This document shows, in pieces, positions 16,641-26,532 of a stretch of DNA of 64,000 bases (position 1 is the first letter of the stretch; each line of letters begins with the position of its first letter). The stretch covers positions 1 to 64,000 of the forward strand of contig NZ_FOPV01000017.1 of the NCBI RefSeq assembly GCF_900113575.1. Reading direction: 5' to 3'. Made by a program: the position numbers and the translations under genes. The stretch comes from Nitrosospira sp. Nsp14 (GTDB lineage: Bacteria > Pseudomonadota > Gammaproteobacteria > Burkholderiales > Nitrosomonadaceae). The notes beneath the pieces are model-generated. The model had not been told where the DNA came from. It did no database searches and saw only the letters and a program-made list of their open reading frames with translations.

Positions 16641-19600
16641 TTGGCAAGGTCATCGAATGGTCGGTGCGGCACGTGTTCCTCGTGCTGATCGGAGTGTTTG
16701 CCCTCGTGTCCCTGGGCGCCTACTCGGTGTGGAAAACCCCTATCGACGCCATCCCCGACCTTTCCGACACGCAGGTCATCATTTACACCGAATACCCCGG
16801 TCAAGCGCCTCAGGTTGTGGAAGATCAGGTGACCTTTCCGCTCACTACCGCCATGCTGAGCGTACCGAAAACCAGGGTGGTGCGCGGCTTATCCAATTTC
16901 GGCGTCTCCTTCATTTACGTCATCTTCGAGGATGGCACCGATATCTATTGGGCACGTTCCCGCGTGCTGGAGTATCTCAGCTTTGCGGCGGGCCGTCTGC
17001 CGGCCAATGTGCGGCCGTCGCTCGGCCCGGATGCAACCGGAGTGGGATGGGTTTATCAGTATGTTCTCATGGCGAAGCAGCATGCGCTCGACGAGTTGCG
17101 GGCAATCCAGGACTGGTACCTGCGTTATCAGTTGACCGCTGCGGATGGAGTATCGGAAGTGGCGAGCGTGGGCGGCTTTGTCCGAAGCTACCAGGTTACG
17201 GTCGACCCGTGGCGGCTGCAAACCTACGGCATACCGCTCAGTAAAGTAACCGAGGTCATCGCCGCCAGCAACCGGGACGTAGGCGGACGCGTGATCGAGA
17301 TGGCGGAAACGGAGTATGTGGTTCGCGGCAAAGGCTACCTTCGCGGCATCGGCGACCTTGAAAGTCTCGTCGTCAAGGCGGAAAAGGGCACGCCGGTGCT
17401 GTTGCGGGACATCGCCCGCGTCGAACTGGTTCCCGACGAGCGGCGGGGCATAGCCGAGCTCGACGGCGAAGGGGAGGTGGTCGCAGGCATTGTGGTCGCC
17501 CGCCATGGTGAAAATGCGCTGGACGTCACCCGCAACGTTGAAAACAGGATCAGGGAAATCGCCCCTGGCCTCCCCGAAGAGGTCTCTATCCAGCCCGTCT
17601 ACAACCGCTCGGATCTAATCCACCGCGCCATCGCCACGCTGAACGAGGTGTTTATCGAACAGATCATCATCATCGCGCTCGTATGCGCCGTCTTTCTAAT
17701 GCATGTGCGCAGCGCCCTGGTGGCGATCATCATGCTCCCCATCGGCGTGCTGATCGCCTTCATCGCCATGGGATTGCTCGGCATCAACTCCAATATCATG
17801 AGCTTGGCGGGGATCGCACTTGCCATCGCGGAAATGACCGACGCAGCCATCGTCATGGTCGAGAATGCGCACAAGCATCTCGCACGCCTCGAACCCGGCA
17901 CAGGCAGCGCCTCCCGTTCAGCCGCCGTGATTGCCGCCTGCAGGGAGGTGGGGCCGTCATTATTCTTCAGTCTGCTGATCATCACCGTATCGTTCCTGCC
18001 GGTATTTACGCTCGAAGCCCAGGAAGGACGAATGTTTCAGCCGCTCGCCTATACCAAGACCTTTGCCATGGCCGGCGCTGCCATCCTCTCCATCACGCTC
18101 GTTCCGGCGCTGATACTGCTCTTGATCCGAGGCCGCATCCCGCACGAGCAGGATAACCCATTCGGCCGCGTTCTCATTCTGGCCTACCGTCCCGTCATAG
18201 CATGGGTGATGAGATGGAAAACAGGGATCATTCTCGCGGCAATCGCAGTGCTTGGCATAACCATCTACCCGGCCCTCAGGTTGGGCACGGAATTCATGCC
18301 GGCATTGAACGAGGGAACACTGCTTTTCATGCCCGTAACGCTGCCCGGCATTTCGGTGACCAAGGCGGGGGAAATCCTTCAGACTCAGGACAAGATCATC
18401 AAAAGCTTTCCCGAGGTGGCGTCCGTGTTCGGGAAAGCGGGGCGGGCCAATACCGCGACGGACCCCGCGCCGCTGGAGATGACCGAGACCATCATCAACC
18501 TGAAACCTCCGGGCGAATGGCGGGCGGGAATGACTCTTGACGCATTGGTCGCGGAAATGGATCAGGCGCTTCAAATACCCGGCGTCAGCAATGCCTGGAC
18601 TATGCCGATAAAAAACCGGACCGACATGCTTGCCACCGGCATACGGACGCCCGTGGGCGTCAAAGTGTTCGGCAAGGATTTGGGCGAGATCGATATCCTT
18701 GCCAGGCAAATCGAGTCAGCGGTCAGAACGGTGCCGGGCACTGCCAGCGTGTACGGGGAACGCACCACCGGCGGGTATTACCTCGATATCGAACCTGACC
18801 GCGTGGCCCTGGCGCGGTACGGGCTGGCCGTCGGCGATCTCCTGCAGGTGATTTCGGTGGCCCTTGGGGCCGAGACCGTTACCACCACCGTCGAAGGCCG
18901 AGAACGGTTCGGCGTCACTGTGCGCTATCCGCGCGAACTGCGCAGCGATCCGCAGGCGATCGCCGCCCAGGTGCTGGTGCCGGCGATGGGCAAGACCATG
19001 ATTCCGCTCGGCCAGCTCGCGAGCATCAGGCTCATCAAAGGTCCATCCAGCATCCGCACCGAAAACGCGCTCCTGTCAGCCTATATTTTCGTCGACGTCC
19101 GCGACCGCGACATCGGCGGCTACGTGGCCGATGCGCAGCAGGCAGTACGGGAGCAGGTGAAGTTTCCCCCTGGATATTACGCCACATGGAGCGGCCAGTT
19201 CGAGTACATGGAACGCGCCATCGAGAAGCTGAAGCTGGTGGTGCCCCTCACGATCCTGACCGTGTTTCTGCTGGTATATCTAAACTTCCATCGATTCACG
19301 GAAACGCTCATCGTCATGCTCTCCGTGCCTTTCTCGGCCGTCGGCGGCATCTGGCTCATGTATCTGCTGGATTACAACCTGAGCATCGCCGCGGCGGTCG
19401 GCTTCATCGGACTCGCCGGGGTGGCCGCCGAATCCGGAATGGTGATGCTCGCCTTCCTCGATGTGGCATTTGCGCGCATCAAGGCAAACCGTAAAGCCAC
19501 GGGCGAAAAAGTAACCATCGCTGACCTTTATGAGGCAATCGTCGAAGGCGCGGTACATCGCATACGCCCGGTAATGATGACTATTGTTGGCAGCGTGGTG

Positions 19601-19774
19601 GGACTGTTTCCGGTCATGTTCAGCAGCGGCACCGGCTCCGAGGTGATGCGTCGCATTGCCGCCCCCATGGTGGGTGGTATGGTGTCCGCCACCGTATTGA
19701 CGCTGATCGTGTTTCCCGCCGTGTATGCAGTAGTCAAGGGAAGCCCTCTAGGGCGGGAACAGGAAAAGCCATGA
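16637..19774 (+). CDS. cusA: CusA-type heavy-metal RND efflux pump
   Basis: A 1045-residue inner membrane proton-driven transporter of the heavy-metal efflux RND family. It shows the RND N-terminus (PIDAIPDLSDTQVIIYTEYP) and a TM4 with the proton-relay acidic residues (GIALAIAEMTDAAIVMVENA). Three methionine regions used for Cu(I)/Ag(I) in CusA are conserved: LFMPVTLPGIS, PAPLEMTETIINL and NRTDMLATGIR. Length is typical. It is the last core gene of the cusFCBA operon, with the lipoprotein gene at 19804 immediately following. Confidence 0.95.
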   Translation: MIGKVIEWSVRHVFLVLIGVFALVSLGAYSVWKTPIDAIPDLSDTQVIIYTEYPGQAPQVVEDQVTFPLTTAMLSVPKTRVVRGLSNFGVSFIYVIFEDGTDIYWARSRVLEYLSFAAGRLPANVRPSLGPDATGVGWVYQYVLMAKQHALDELRAIQDWYLRYQLTAADGVSEVASVGGFVRSYQVTVDPWRLQTYGIPLSKVTEVIAASNRDVGGRVIEMAETEYVVRGKGYLRGIGDLESLVVKAEKGTPVLLRDIARVELVPDERRGIAELDGEGEVVAGIVVARHGENALDVTRNVENRIREIAPGLPEEVSIQPVYNRSDLIHRAIATLNEVFIEQIIIIALVCAVFLMHVRSALVAIIMLPIGVLIAFIAMGLLGINSNIMSLAGIALAIAEMTDAAIVMVENAHKHLARLEPGTGSASRSAAVIAACREVGPSLFFSLLIITVSFLPVFTLEAQEGRMFQPLAYTKTFAMAGAAILSITLVPALILLLIRGRIPHEQDNPFGRVLILAYRPVIAWVMRWKTGIILAAIAVLGITIYPALRLGTEFMPALNEGTLLFMPVTLPGISVTKAGEILQTQDKIIKSFPEVASVFGKAGRANTATDPAPLEMTETIINLKPPGEWRAGMTLDALVAEMDQALQIPGVSNAWTMPIKNRTDMLATGIRTPVGVKVFGKDLGEIDILARQIESAVRTVPGTASVYGERTTGGYYLDIEPDRVALARYGLAVGDLLQVISVALGAETVTTTVEGRERFGVTVRYPRELRSDPQAIAAQVLVPAMGKTMIPLGQLASIRLIKGPSSIRTENALLSAYIFVDVRDRDIGGYVADAQQAVREQVKFPPGYYATWSGQFEYMERAIEKLKLVVPLTILTVFLLVYLNFHRFTETLIVMLSVPFSAVGGIWLMYLLDYNLSIAAAVGFIGLAGVAAESGMVMLAFLDVAFARIKANRKATGEKVTIADLYEAIVEGAVHRIRPVMMTIVGSVVGLFPVMFSSGTGSEVMRRIAAPMVGGMVSATVLTLIVFPAVYAVVKGSPLGREQEKP

Positions 19775-19803
19775 TAGTTCAAACAACCAGCGAGGAGAGA
19801 GGC

Positions 19804-20154
19804 ATGAAAACAGGAAAGTTTTGGGCAATTTTTACGACAGCTTTTTTATTGGCTTCCTGCGCCCAGATGAATCCCCACCACATGGATATGACCAACGCCA
19901 TCCGCAACGCTAACACGAGCGCGGATCATAATAGGCTCGCCCGGCACTATGAAGGGGTAGCGAACGATATGCGCCGCAGGGCCCAGGAGCATGAAAAGGA
20001 ACTCGAAGAATATGAAAGCCATCCTTATTATGGCAAACGGGCTCAAGACCTGAAAGCCCATTGCCGGACGTTGATAAACAACTATGAGCGAGCAGCCGAG
20101 GCAAACACGAGCATGGCGAGAGTTCATCGACAGATGGCGGAAGAAGCTCAATAA
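19804..20154 (+). CDS. Small Met/His-bearing coiled-coil lipoprotein (copy 1)
   Basis: A 116-residue lipoprotein. The signal (MKTGKFWAIFTTAFLLASC) ends in the lipobox LASC. Just after Cys20 is a Met/His cluster (QMNPHHMDM). The rest is a charged helix, likely a coiled coil, with EGVANDMRRRAQEHEKELEE and YYGKRAQDLKAHCRTLINNY. The start at 19804 has GAGGAGAG upstream; an ATG at 19771 overlapping the cusA stop is in frame but lacks a signal. It is a clear paralogue of the gene at 26179. Position after cusA and the ligand-rich tip suggest a copper-related envelope role; this is inference. Confidence 0.8.
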   Translation: MKTGKFWAIFTTAFLLASCAQMNPHHMDMTNAIRNANTSADHNRLARHYEGVANDMRRRAQEHEKELEEYESHPYYGKRAQDLKAHCRTLINNYERAAEANTSMARVHRQMAEEAQ

Positions 20155-20411
20155 CAGGGGCGTCGGACAGCTTCGATAAAAGTTGCTCAAATACGCGCAG
20201 CATGACCTAAGATGAATTGATGGGCGAGGAAAAGCTGCGCTGATAAGTGGGCTTTGAAGCCTGTTCGCCCTTTGAGGCACGGTTTTGCAGGCCAAGCTAT
20301 GAAGATAAAACTGAAGCAGGACGATCTACCGCATCTACCGCATCCACGCCTCGATAACCGCCGGGAACACCTTGTTTATAAGCATGCGCCGTTGGGGGCG
20401 TGGAGCCTGAG

Positions 20412-21026
20412 ATGAATGCCGGGGCGATGCACCGCCTCAAACGATGGTTCCTGATCACGATGGTAGCGGCGGTGGCAGCTTCGGCCAGCCTCGGAGTGTA
20501 CGTTTATTCCGGTCACTACAACATCGCCGCTGACGAGCCTCACTGGTTCATCACGGCAAAGATCATTGAAACCCTGCGTGACCGTTCGATCGACCGCCGT
20601 GCGAAAGATATTGTAATTCCCGATCTCGAAGATTCCCAATTGCTTCTGAAGGGAGCCGATCAGTACGAGGCAATGTGCACCGGGTGTCATTTGGCGCCAG
20701 GCATGGAAAACTCGGAGATAAGGCAGGGACTTTATCCCGCCCCGCCCGAGTTCTCCCGGGTCCGTACCGACCCCGGGCGTGCTTTCTGGGTCATCAAGCA
20801 TGGCATCAAGATGACCGGCATGCCCGCTTGGGGCCGCACCCACGACGACATCACGATGTGGAGTATTGTCGCCTTCATCGGAAAACTGCCCGAAATGACG
20901 CCGCAGGCATACAAGGAGAGGGTCAGGGAAGCCCGCGCAGGTGAAGGCATGGCATCGCCAGGAGACGGAACAGGAGAGCACGGCGCGCATCAGCATGGGC
21001 ACGGCCATGGCGAATCCCGCCACTGA
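20412..21026 (+). CDS. Membrane-anchored cytochrome c with His-rich C-terminus
   Basis: About 204 residues. An N-terminal membrane helix (FLITMVAAVAASASLGVYVY) is followed by one class I cytochrome c domain. Heme attachment is CTGCH (about residue 92) and the axial Met is probably in KMTGMPAWG. The tail ends in a His-rich run (HGAHQHGHGHGESRH) that could bind copper. I choose the ATG at 20412, with GGAG upstream; a GTG at 20400 is the alternative. Located between the cus operon and the copper ATPase, it may be an electron carrier tied to copper handling, but redox partners are unknown. Confidence 0.85.
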   Translation: MNAGAMHRLKRWFLITMVAAVAASASLGVYVYSGHYNIAADEPHWFITAKIIETLRDRSIDRRAKDIVIPDLEDSQLLLKGADQYEAMCTGCHLAPGMENSEIRQGLYPAPPEFSRVRTDPGRAFWVIKHGIKMTGMPAWGRTHDDITMWSIVAFIGKLPEMTPQAYKERVREARAGEGMASPGDGTGEHGAHQHGHGHGESRH

Positions 21027-21358
21027 TCCGGCGCCTGCGATTTGAGTCGCCATCATAACGCAAAGCCGGCGAGCCCCAGAGAAGATAGCGCTGAGCCTGC
21101 TTCGAGCAGCGCTGCGCCTCGCCACCGCGTCGGCACCCGGATACGGAATCCGACAGCAAACCTGGATTAGGCCAGTGACCTGGCAGGAAGGATATCCGGT
21201 TGCGCCGTTCAGGAACGGCGAGATATCAAGGGGAGGGCACCCCTCCATTCGGCATCCAGTCCGCCTTCCATTCGACTACCCAACCCCAACTCCCTTGTTT
21301 ATGCTAACGTCAACTCCTGTCGTTCTGCTATAACCTCAACGTCATATCAATACCGCAA

Positions 21359-21431
21359 GGTTCCGTGTAGCAGTTTAGTACAACGTAATTTGCTACCGGG
21401 ACTCGTATAACATCGTTGTCATACCGGAACC
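21359..21431. repeat. Nested inverted repeats in the intergenic region before copA
   Basis: Outer arms GGTTCCG (21359-21365) and CGGAACC (21425-21431) enclose inner arms GTAGCA (21367-21372) and TGCTAC (21391-21396). The stretch between 21027 and 21894 has no long gene. These arms could form a structured RNA or mark a small element end; neither can be decided from sequence alone. Confidence 0.4.
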
Positions 21432-21491
21432 ACTGTTCGAACTATCAGAATACATATAATGCGCCCGACCATGATTGTTTCACGTAAATAG

Positions 21492-21519
21492 TTGACATTA
21501 TATATAATGGATATATAAC
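21492..21519 (+). promoter_or_regulatory. Sigma-70-type promoter
   Basis: A perfect -35 TTGACA (21492-21497), a 16-base spacer and a -10 TATAAC (21514-21519), in a very AT-rich patch unlike the surrounding DNA. Transcription would start near 21526, reading through a 44-codon frame at 21548 and towards the copper ATPase gene at 21895. Confidence 0.55.
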
Positions 21520-21547
21520 GGATTATATTGTATTATTTTTATAAACT

Positions 21548-21682
21548 ATGAAGTACGGAAAAAAATCCGCAAGAGACGATTCTTTGAAGTCTGCAAAACA
21601 GGCTGGGCTAGATCCTCCAAGTCCAAAACCTTTTTCCACACCGCCGCCTCCCACGACCCTCATACCTGAAGCACAAGCTTGA
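21548..21682 (+). CDS. Possible 44-residue peptide upstream of copA
   Basis: A short frame starting MKYGKKSARDDSLKSAKQAG and ending in a Pro-rich stretch (PFSTPPPPTTLIPEAQA). It begins about 22 bases after the predicted transcription start at 21526. There is no Shine-Dalgarno sequence, so it would need leaderless-like or weak initiation. It could be a small protein or a leader peptide for the copper ATPase; it is equally possible that it is not translated. Confidence 0.3.
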   Translation: MKYGKKSARDDSLKSAKQAGLDPPSPKPFSTPPPPTTLIPEAQA

Positions 21683-21894
21683 GGCGAGCTCGGCCGATAA
21701 AGGCAGGATCAGAGTGCCAATCAACTTTAATCGCGGCTCGTGGCGTAGCGAACGGACCGAATAAACAAAAAGGAGAATAATTGGGCGTCACGCGTATCGC
21801 TGTTCCCGCCCCGAGCAGGGAAAAGGCAAGCACGAAGAGGTTCAAGCGAAGCTATTCAAGGGGGAAATAGGGCAGTGCAGACCAGGAGTGGAAA

Positions 21895-24171
21895 ATGAGT
21901 CAAGATCCGAGTCATTCCTCGCATGCCCCTCATGCTCATCAGCGCGCCGGTCATAGCGGTGCCGCTGAATCTGCGCATGGTCATGCTCATGCCGGGCATA
22001 GGCAGGGCGCTGCTTCCGCCCCAAGCACAGGAACCATAGGGACAGCGGCAACCGAGGCGCAATGGACGTGCCCCATGCACCCCGAGATCCTGCGTGATGC
22101 GCCCGGGGACTGCCCCATCTGCGGCATGGCGCTGGTGCCGGTCGCAGGCACGGGCGCGGGAGCCGAAGCCGACGATTCGGAGTCGCGCGACCTTGCGCGC
22201 CGGCTGCGCGTTGGCGTCGCATTGTCGATTCCGCTGGTCGTGCTAGCGATGGCTCCCATGATCGGCATTCATGAACCATTTGGACTGCAGCCGCGTGCGC
22301 GCGGATGGGTTGAAATGTTGCTGGGCACACCTGTCGTGCTGTGGGCGGGCAAGCTGATTCTGCATAAATTCTGGCTCTCGCTTGTGCATCGCGCCCTCAA
22401 CATGTACACGCTGATCGGGTTGGGCGTAGGAATTGCGTATCTTTACAGTCTCGCCGCCGTGTTGGCGCCCGGCCGGTTTCCGCAGGCGTTCCGCGAACAC
22501 GACGGTGCGGTCGGCACGTATTTCGAAGCGGCGGCAGTCATCGTGACGCTTGTCATCCTCGGCGACTTCCTGCAAAGCCGGGCTATGGGCCAGACCAGCC
22601 GCGCCATTCAGCAGCTGCTGAAGCTGGCGCCCAATCAGGCATGGCGCCTGAGAGTCGATGGGACCGAAGAACAGGTGCCGCTCGATACGGTAGCCATGGG
22701 CGACCGTCTGCGGGTGAAGCCGGGGGAAAAAATCCCGGTCGACGGCGTGGTGCTTGAGGGCGCGAGCCGGGTAGACGAATCGATGATCACTGGCGAACCG
22801 GTCCCCGTGGCGAAGACCGCAGGGGACAAGGTGACGGGCGCAACCGTCAACGGCAACGGTTCGATCACCATTCGCGCCGAACGCGTAGGCGCGGAAACCC
22901 TACTGGCGCGCATCGTCCATATGGTGGGGCAGGCACAGCGCACACGGGCGCCCATACAGCGCCTCGCCGATGTCATCGCAGCCTATTTCGTCCAGGTCGT
23001 CATCGCCATTGCGATTGTCACCGCGCTGGCGTGGTGGTTTCTCGGGCCTGAGCCCAAATTCAGCTATGCGTTCATCAACGCCATTTCAGTGCTCATCATC
23101 GCCTGTCCTTGCGCACTTGGCCTCGCCACGCCCATTTCCATGACCGTTGCAATGGGGCAGGGCGCGCGCGTAGGCATTCTGTTCCGAAACGCGGAAGCGA
23201 TCGAGCGCATGCGCGACATCGATACCGTGGTGGTAGACAAGACCGGCACGCTCACGCTGGGCCGCCCGGCGATGACCGATTTCTCTGTGCAAGGCGTAAG
23301 CGAGAACGAAGTGCTCGCATTGGTGGCAGGCGTTGAGCAGCTATCCGAGCACCCCATCGGCCACGCTATCGTGGAAGCCGCAAGGTCACGCGGAATTATG
23401 CCCGCGGCCGTGGAGGATTTTCGTGCGCTGAACGGCTGGGGCGTGCAGGCAGAGATCGACGGCAGGCGCGTGCTGGTAGGCAGCCGGAACTTTCTTGCTC
23501 AGCAAGGCGTCGATACGCGGCACTGGGAAGAGCAGGGAGATGCTTGGCGTGCGGAGGCAAAAACGGTGGTGTACTTTGCTGTTGGTGGAATGGCCGCCGG
23601 CATTGCCGCGGTCGCAGACCCCATCAAGGAAAGCACGCCCGAAGCGATTGCAGGATTGCGCAGGCTGGGCGTGCGCATCGTCATGCTCACAGGCGATTCC
23701 CGGCGAACCGCCGATGCGGTAGCCCGGCAGCTCGGCATCGACGAGGCCCTGGCCGATGTGCTGCCGGAGCACAAGGCTGACCATGTCAAGCTGCTGCAGG
23801 CCGACGGGCGCAAGGTGGCGATGGCGGGTGACGGCATCAACGACGCGCCCGCGCTGGCGCAAGCCGATGTTGGCATCGCCATGGGCACGGGAACCGATGT
23901 GGCGATGGAAAGCGCGACCGTGACGCTGGTCAAAGGCGACCTGCGCGGCATTGAGCGCGCAATCGTGCTGTCGCGCGCGACCATGCGCAACATCCGCCAG
24001 AACCTCCTTTTCGCGTTTGGCTACAACGCGCTCGGCATCCCGCTCGCAGCCGGGGTGCTTTACCCCGCTTTCGGGCTGCTTCTGTCGCCAATGTTTGCAG
24101 GCGCCGCTATGGCGATGAGCTCGGTATCCGTCGTCACCAACGCGCTGCGGCTCAACCGCGTCAAGTTGTGA
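21895..24171 (+). CDS. copA: Copper-translocating P1B-type ATPase
   Basis: A 758-residue Cu(I) exporter. The N-terminus is His-rich (residues about 5-40), followed by a heavy-metal-binding domain ([20 protein letters not shown]) in place of the usual CxxC ferredoxin-like domain. Membrane-domain motif CPC is in [13 protein letters not shown]. The phosphorylation site is DKTGT (about residue 447), the nucleotide-binding motif SEHPIGHAI, and the hinge motif GDGINDAP. These are P1B-1 hallmarks. It complements the CusCBA pump by removing copper from the cytoplasm. It converges with the PEP-CTERM gene at 24238. Confidence 0.95.
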   Translation: MSQDPSHSSHAPHAHQRAGHSGAAESAHGHAHAGHRQGAASAPSTGTIGTAATEAQWTCPMHPEILRDAPGDCPICGMALVPVAGTGAGAEADDSESRDLARRLRVGVALSIPLVVLAMAPMIGIHEPFGLQPRARGWVEMLLGTPVVLWAGKLILHKFWLSLVHRALNMYTLIGLGVGIAYLYSLAAVLAPGRFPQAFREHDGAVGTYFEAAAVIVTLVILGDFLQSRAMGQTSRAIQQLLKLAPNQAWRLRVDGTEEQVPLDTVAMGDRLRVKPGEKIPVDGVVLEGASRVDESMITGEPVPVAKTAGDKVTGATVNGNGSITIRAERVGAETLLARIVHMVGQAQRTRAPIQRLADVIAAYFVQVVIAIAIVTALAWWFLGPEPKFSYAFINAISVLIIACPCALGLATPISMTVAMGQGARVGILFRNAEAIERMRDIDTVVVDKTGTLTLGRPAMTDFSVQGVSENEVLALVAGVEQLSEHPIGHAIVEAARSRGIMPAAVEDFRALNGWGVQAEIDGRRVLVGSRNFLAQQGVDTRHWEEQGDAWRAEAKTVVYFAVGGMAAGIAAVADPIKESTPEAIAGLRRLGVRIVMLTGDSRRTADAVARQLGIDEALADVLPEHKADHVKLLQADGRKVAMAGDGINDAPALAQADVGIAMGTGTDVAMESATVTLVKGDLRGIERAIVLSRATMRNIRQNLLFAFGYNALGIPLAAGVLYPAFGLLLSPMFAGAAMAMSSVSVVTNALRLNRVKL

Positions 24172-24237
24172 CGTGGCTCAGGCCAGGAGCCGGGGCCACA
24201 TTTAAGCCGACCCCTGTCCCGAACGGGCTTCGCATGC

Positions 24238-25503
24238 TCAAACGCTCTCCCTACGCCGTCTTGCAATGGAACCGAGAAGGGCGAGTCCGGCGACATACAG
24301 CGCCCAGGTTTCCGGCTCGGGAATCGGCGCCGCCTGTATGCGGCCGAAAAGCCCCTCAGTCTCATCGCGCGGTCCCGCCGCGAAATACATTGCATCTGAC
24401 ATGCCCAGGCTCGCGCCATTACCGAATTGCAAGCCCCATAAGCCTTCGATCGAGATAGGTTGCCCCTGTGCGTTGCGCAGGTAGTCAATCGCGGTATGAG
24501 TGGTGGGGTCGAATGCCACGATAGTGCCGTCGCCGAAATTGCCCACCAGCAGCTTTCCACTGTACTCGCCAAAGCCTTCCGGAGCGAACGCGACGCCCCA
24601 CGGGGCGTTCAACAGGCCGCGATCATCCCACGTATGCATCAGGGCACCCGAGGCATCGAATTGCGCCAAGCGTCCCAGGCCCGTCCCGGCGACTTCTTCC
24701 GCCGCCAGGATCTGTCCAGGCTTGGCAGGATCTTCCTGCGTCATGGCATAAGGCACGAACAGGCTGGGCCCGTCCGGGCCGGTCAACGCCTGGATATTGA
24801 AGGGCGCGTAATCGCCAGGCTTCGGCGTTCCGGAGGCGGAGAAAGGGCTGGCGAAGGCGCCCGCTTTGCTGACCTCGGCAAAACTGCTATCGAAGCTCTG
24901 GATGCCGGCGTTGGGACCAAAATTGGCCACGTGGATGCGATCGTTGCCGGGTCCCATCGCTAGGCCGAAGTAATGCGCATCGGAGGCGGAACGATCGACC
25001 ATGAGCTTGGCGTAGGCAGGCCAGTCAAAGCTGCCATCAGGGTTCTTACGTTCCGTCCACGCGGAAATGGTGCCGCTGTCAGTTACGAAAAGAAACTTTG
25101 CCGGCGCGGTAATTGATCCTTGCGTAATAGTGAACTGCTGGCCGGGATTGAATACCACGCCCGTCGGCGTCCCCTGGGTTACGACCGGCGGGTTGGACGG
25201 GCCCGGGACCGTCACGAGCCGCAGGTTGTCCGAGTAAAGCGGCTTTCCACCCACATCGCCGACAAATTGGTTGGACGTCCCGGCACCGGCGCTTTCGACC
25301 CAGAAGTGGCCACCGAATCCGGCGGGGCGAATCGCAATGCCCCACGCATTGATAAGGGTTGGATCGACTATGCTCGCTCCATAAGCGTCCGTGCTGGCGA
25401 CCAGGTTGGTCTGCGTGTATGCCGTCGCATGGACAGGGCCAGCACCGGCGAGCGTGGCGGCTAACAGCCATGCTGACGCCTTGTTTGTTTGGAATGGTTT
25501 CAT
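24238..25503 (-). CDS. TIGR03118-family PEP-CTERM protein
   Basis: A 421-residue exported protein. The signal peptide (AWLLAATLAGAGPVHATA) precedes a beta-rich body with NHL/propeller-like features (INAWGIAIRP, LLNAPWGVAFAPEGFG, LLVGNFGDGTIVAFDP). It ends with a PEP-CTERM sorting signal: IPEPETWALYVAGLALLG followed by RRRR. Exosortase should cleave it and place it on the surface. The frame opens at 25590 but the ATG at 25503 has a strong GGAGGAGAG site. A broken relative of this gene lies at 45845-46403. Confidence 0.88.
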   Translation of the reverse strand: MKPFQTNKASAWLLAATLAGAGPVHATAYTQTNLVASTDAYGASIVDPTLINAWGIAIRPAGFGGHFWVESAGAGTSNQFVGDVGGKPLYSDNLRLVTVPGPSNPPVVTQGTPTGVVFNPGQQFTITQGSITAPAKFLFVTDSGTISAWTERKNPDGSFDWPAYAKLMVDRSASDAHYFGLAMGPGNDRIHVANFGPNAGIQSFDSSFAEVSKAGAFASPFSASGTPKPGDYAPFNIQALTGPDGPSLFVPYAMTQEDPAKPGQILAAEEVAGTGLGRLAQFDASGALMHTWDDRGLLNAPWGVAFAPEGFGEYSGKLLVGNFGDGTIVAFDPTTHTAIDYLRNAQGQPISIEGLWGLQFGNGASLGMSDAMYFAAGPRDETEGLFGRIQAAPIPEPETWALYVAGLALLGSIARRRRESV

Positions 25504-26178
25504 TTTCTCTCCTCCAGGGTGAATGAAAAAACTTGCAAAAAAGAGGCGAGGGTCCATTGGCGAGACACCTCGGCATCTCATACCCTGCACCCACGTGTAA
25601 CCAGATGTTTACCGGCTGATCCGGAAAACCGGAACACGCGGTCCCAGCCGGCATACTCCGTCTGCACCATCACACAGATGGCAGCGGTTGGAGTAGCACG
25701 GGAAATGGAGACGCGTTAGCAGCGGGCAGTCCTCACGCTCAAAAAAATTGGCGAGACAAAGTGAAAAATCTGGCAGGCTAGCCCGGCTGGGCTTGGGCTG
25801 ACCGGCATCCAATCGACAGATAAACTCAACGGTAACAATCGCTTGCACCGTACAGTGCGTGCGATTTATAACGAGTCTAAACAGAAATGATTCGTATTAA
25901 AAATAATACACGATTTTTCCCGGAAAGAAGTGTTTTCGAGCTTCCGGTACGGGAAAAATAACCAATATGGGCAAAATAAGGGCGTGAACAGACCATGACG
26001 TCGACCACCTCAGGCGCGGCTAACCACTCCGAGTGGCCGGGTGGATGCGTTTCAGAACCCGCGTATGAATACGATTGTGCAGTCCTGCGTTATTACTGCT
26101 TGTATCAAAATTAGGAAATACTGTTACCAATGGTAATGTTATTATTATTTTTCATACAACTCAAAAGGGAGACAAAAA
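25504..26178. other. Divergent intergenic region
   Basis: About 675 bases between the PEP-CTERM gene and the second small lipoprotein. It is AT-rich from about 25860 to 25990 and from about 26100, where the lipoprotein promoter should lie. GGGAGA precedes the ATG at 26179. No supportable gene is seen. Confidence 0.4.
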
Positions 26179-26532
26179 ATGAAATCCCGTACCGTTTTGG
26201 CCGTCCTCGCCGCCCTCGGCTTGCTCGTCTCATGCGCGCACAAGGACCCCCATCCGATGGACATGACTCGCCCCCAGCAAGCCGCAAAAACCAGCGCTGA
26301 TCACATTGCATTGGCCACGCATTACGAAGAGACGGCGAAATCCCTACAGGCGAAAGCTGACGCCGAAAAACGAGAACTAGCGGAGTACGTTTTACATGCG
26401 GCCTACTATGGGCGGCAAACTGAAGACCTGAAAGAACATTCCCGGGCCCTGATTCGCGACTACGAGGACGCCGCGGAGAAAAACATGGAAATTGCAAAAG
26501 CCCATCGGCGCATGGCGGAGCAGGCGAAGTGA
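26179..26532 (+). CDS. Small Met/His-bearing coiled-coil lipoprotein (copy 2)
   Basis: A 117-residue paralogue of the protein at 19804. It has a lipoprotein signal (MKSRTVLAVLAALGLLVSC), the cluster HPMDMT after the lipidated Cys, then KTSADHIALATHYEETAKSL and a charged helix ending in AHRRMAEQAK. The other copy has TSADHNRLARHYEG and VHRQMAEEAQ at the same places. It stands alone with a GGGAG ribosome-binding site. Function unknown; the shared position near copper genes suggests an envelope stress or metal role. Confidence 0.78.
   Translation: MKSRTVLAVLAALGLLVSCAHKDPHPMDMTRPQQAAKTSADHIALATHYEETAKSLQAKADAEKRELAEYVLHAAYYGRQTEDLKEHSRALIRDYEDAAEKNMEIAKAHRRMAEQAK

Noticed and set aside
20376-21248. 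A 290-codon minus-strand frame opposite the cytochrome c gene
   Set aside because: The plus strand has a clear heme motif and signal; the minus translation has no recognisable domain.
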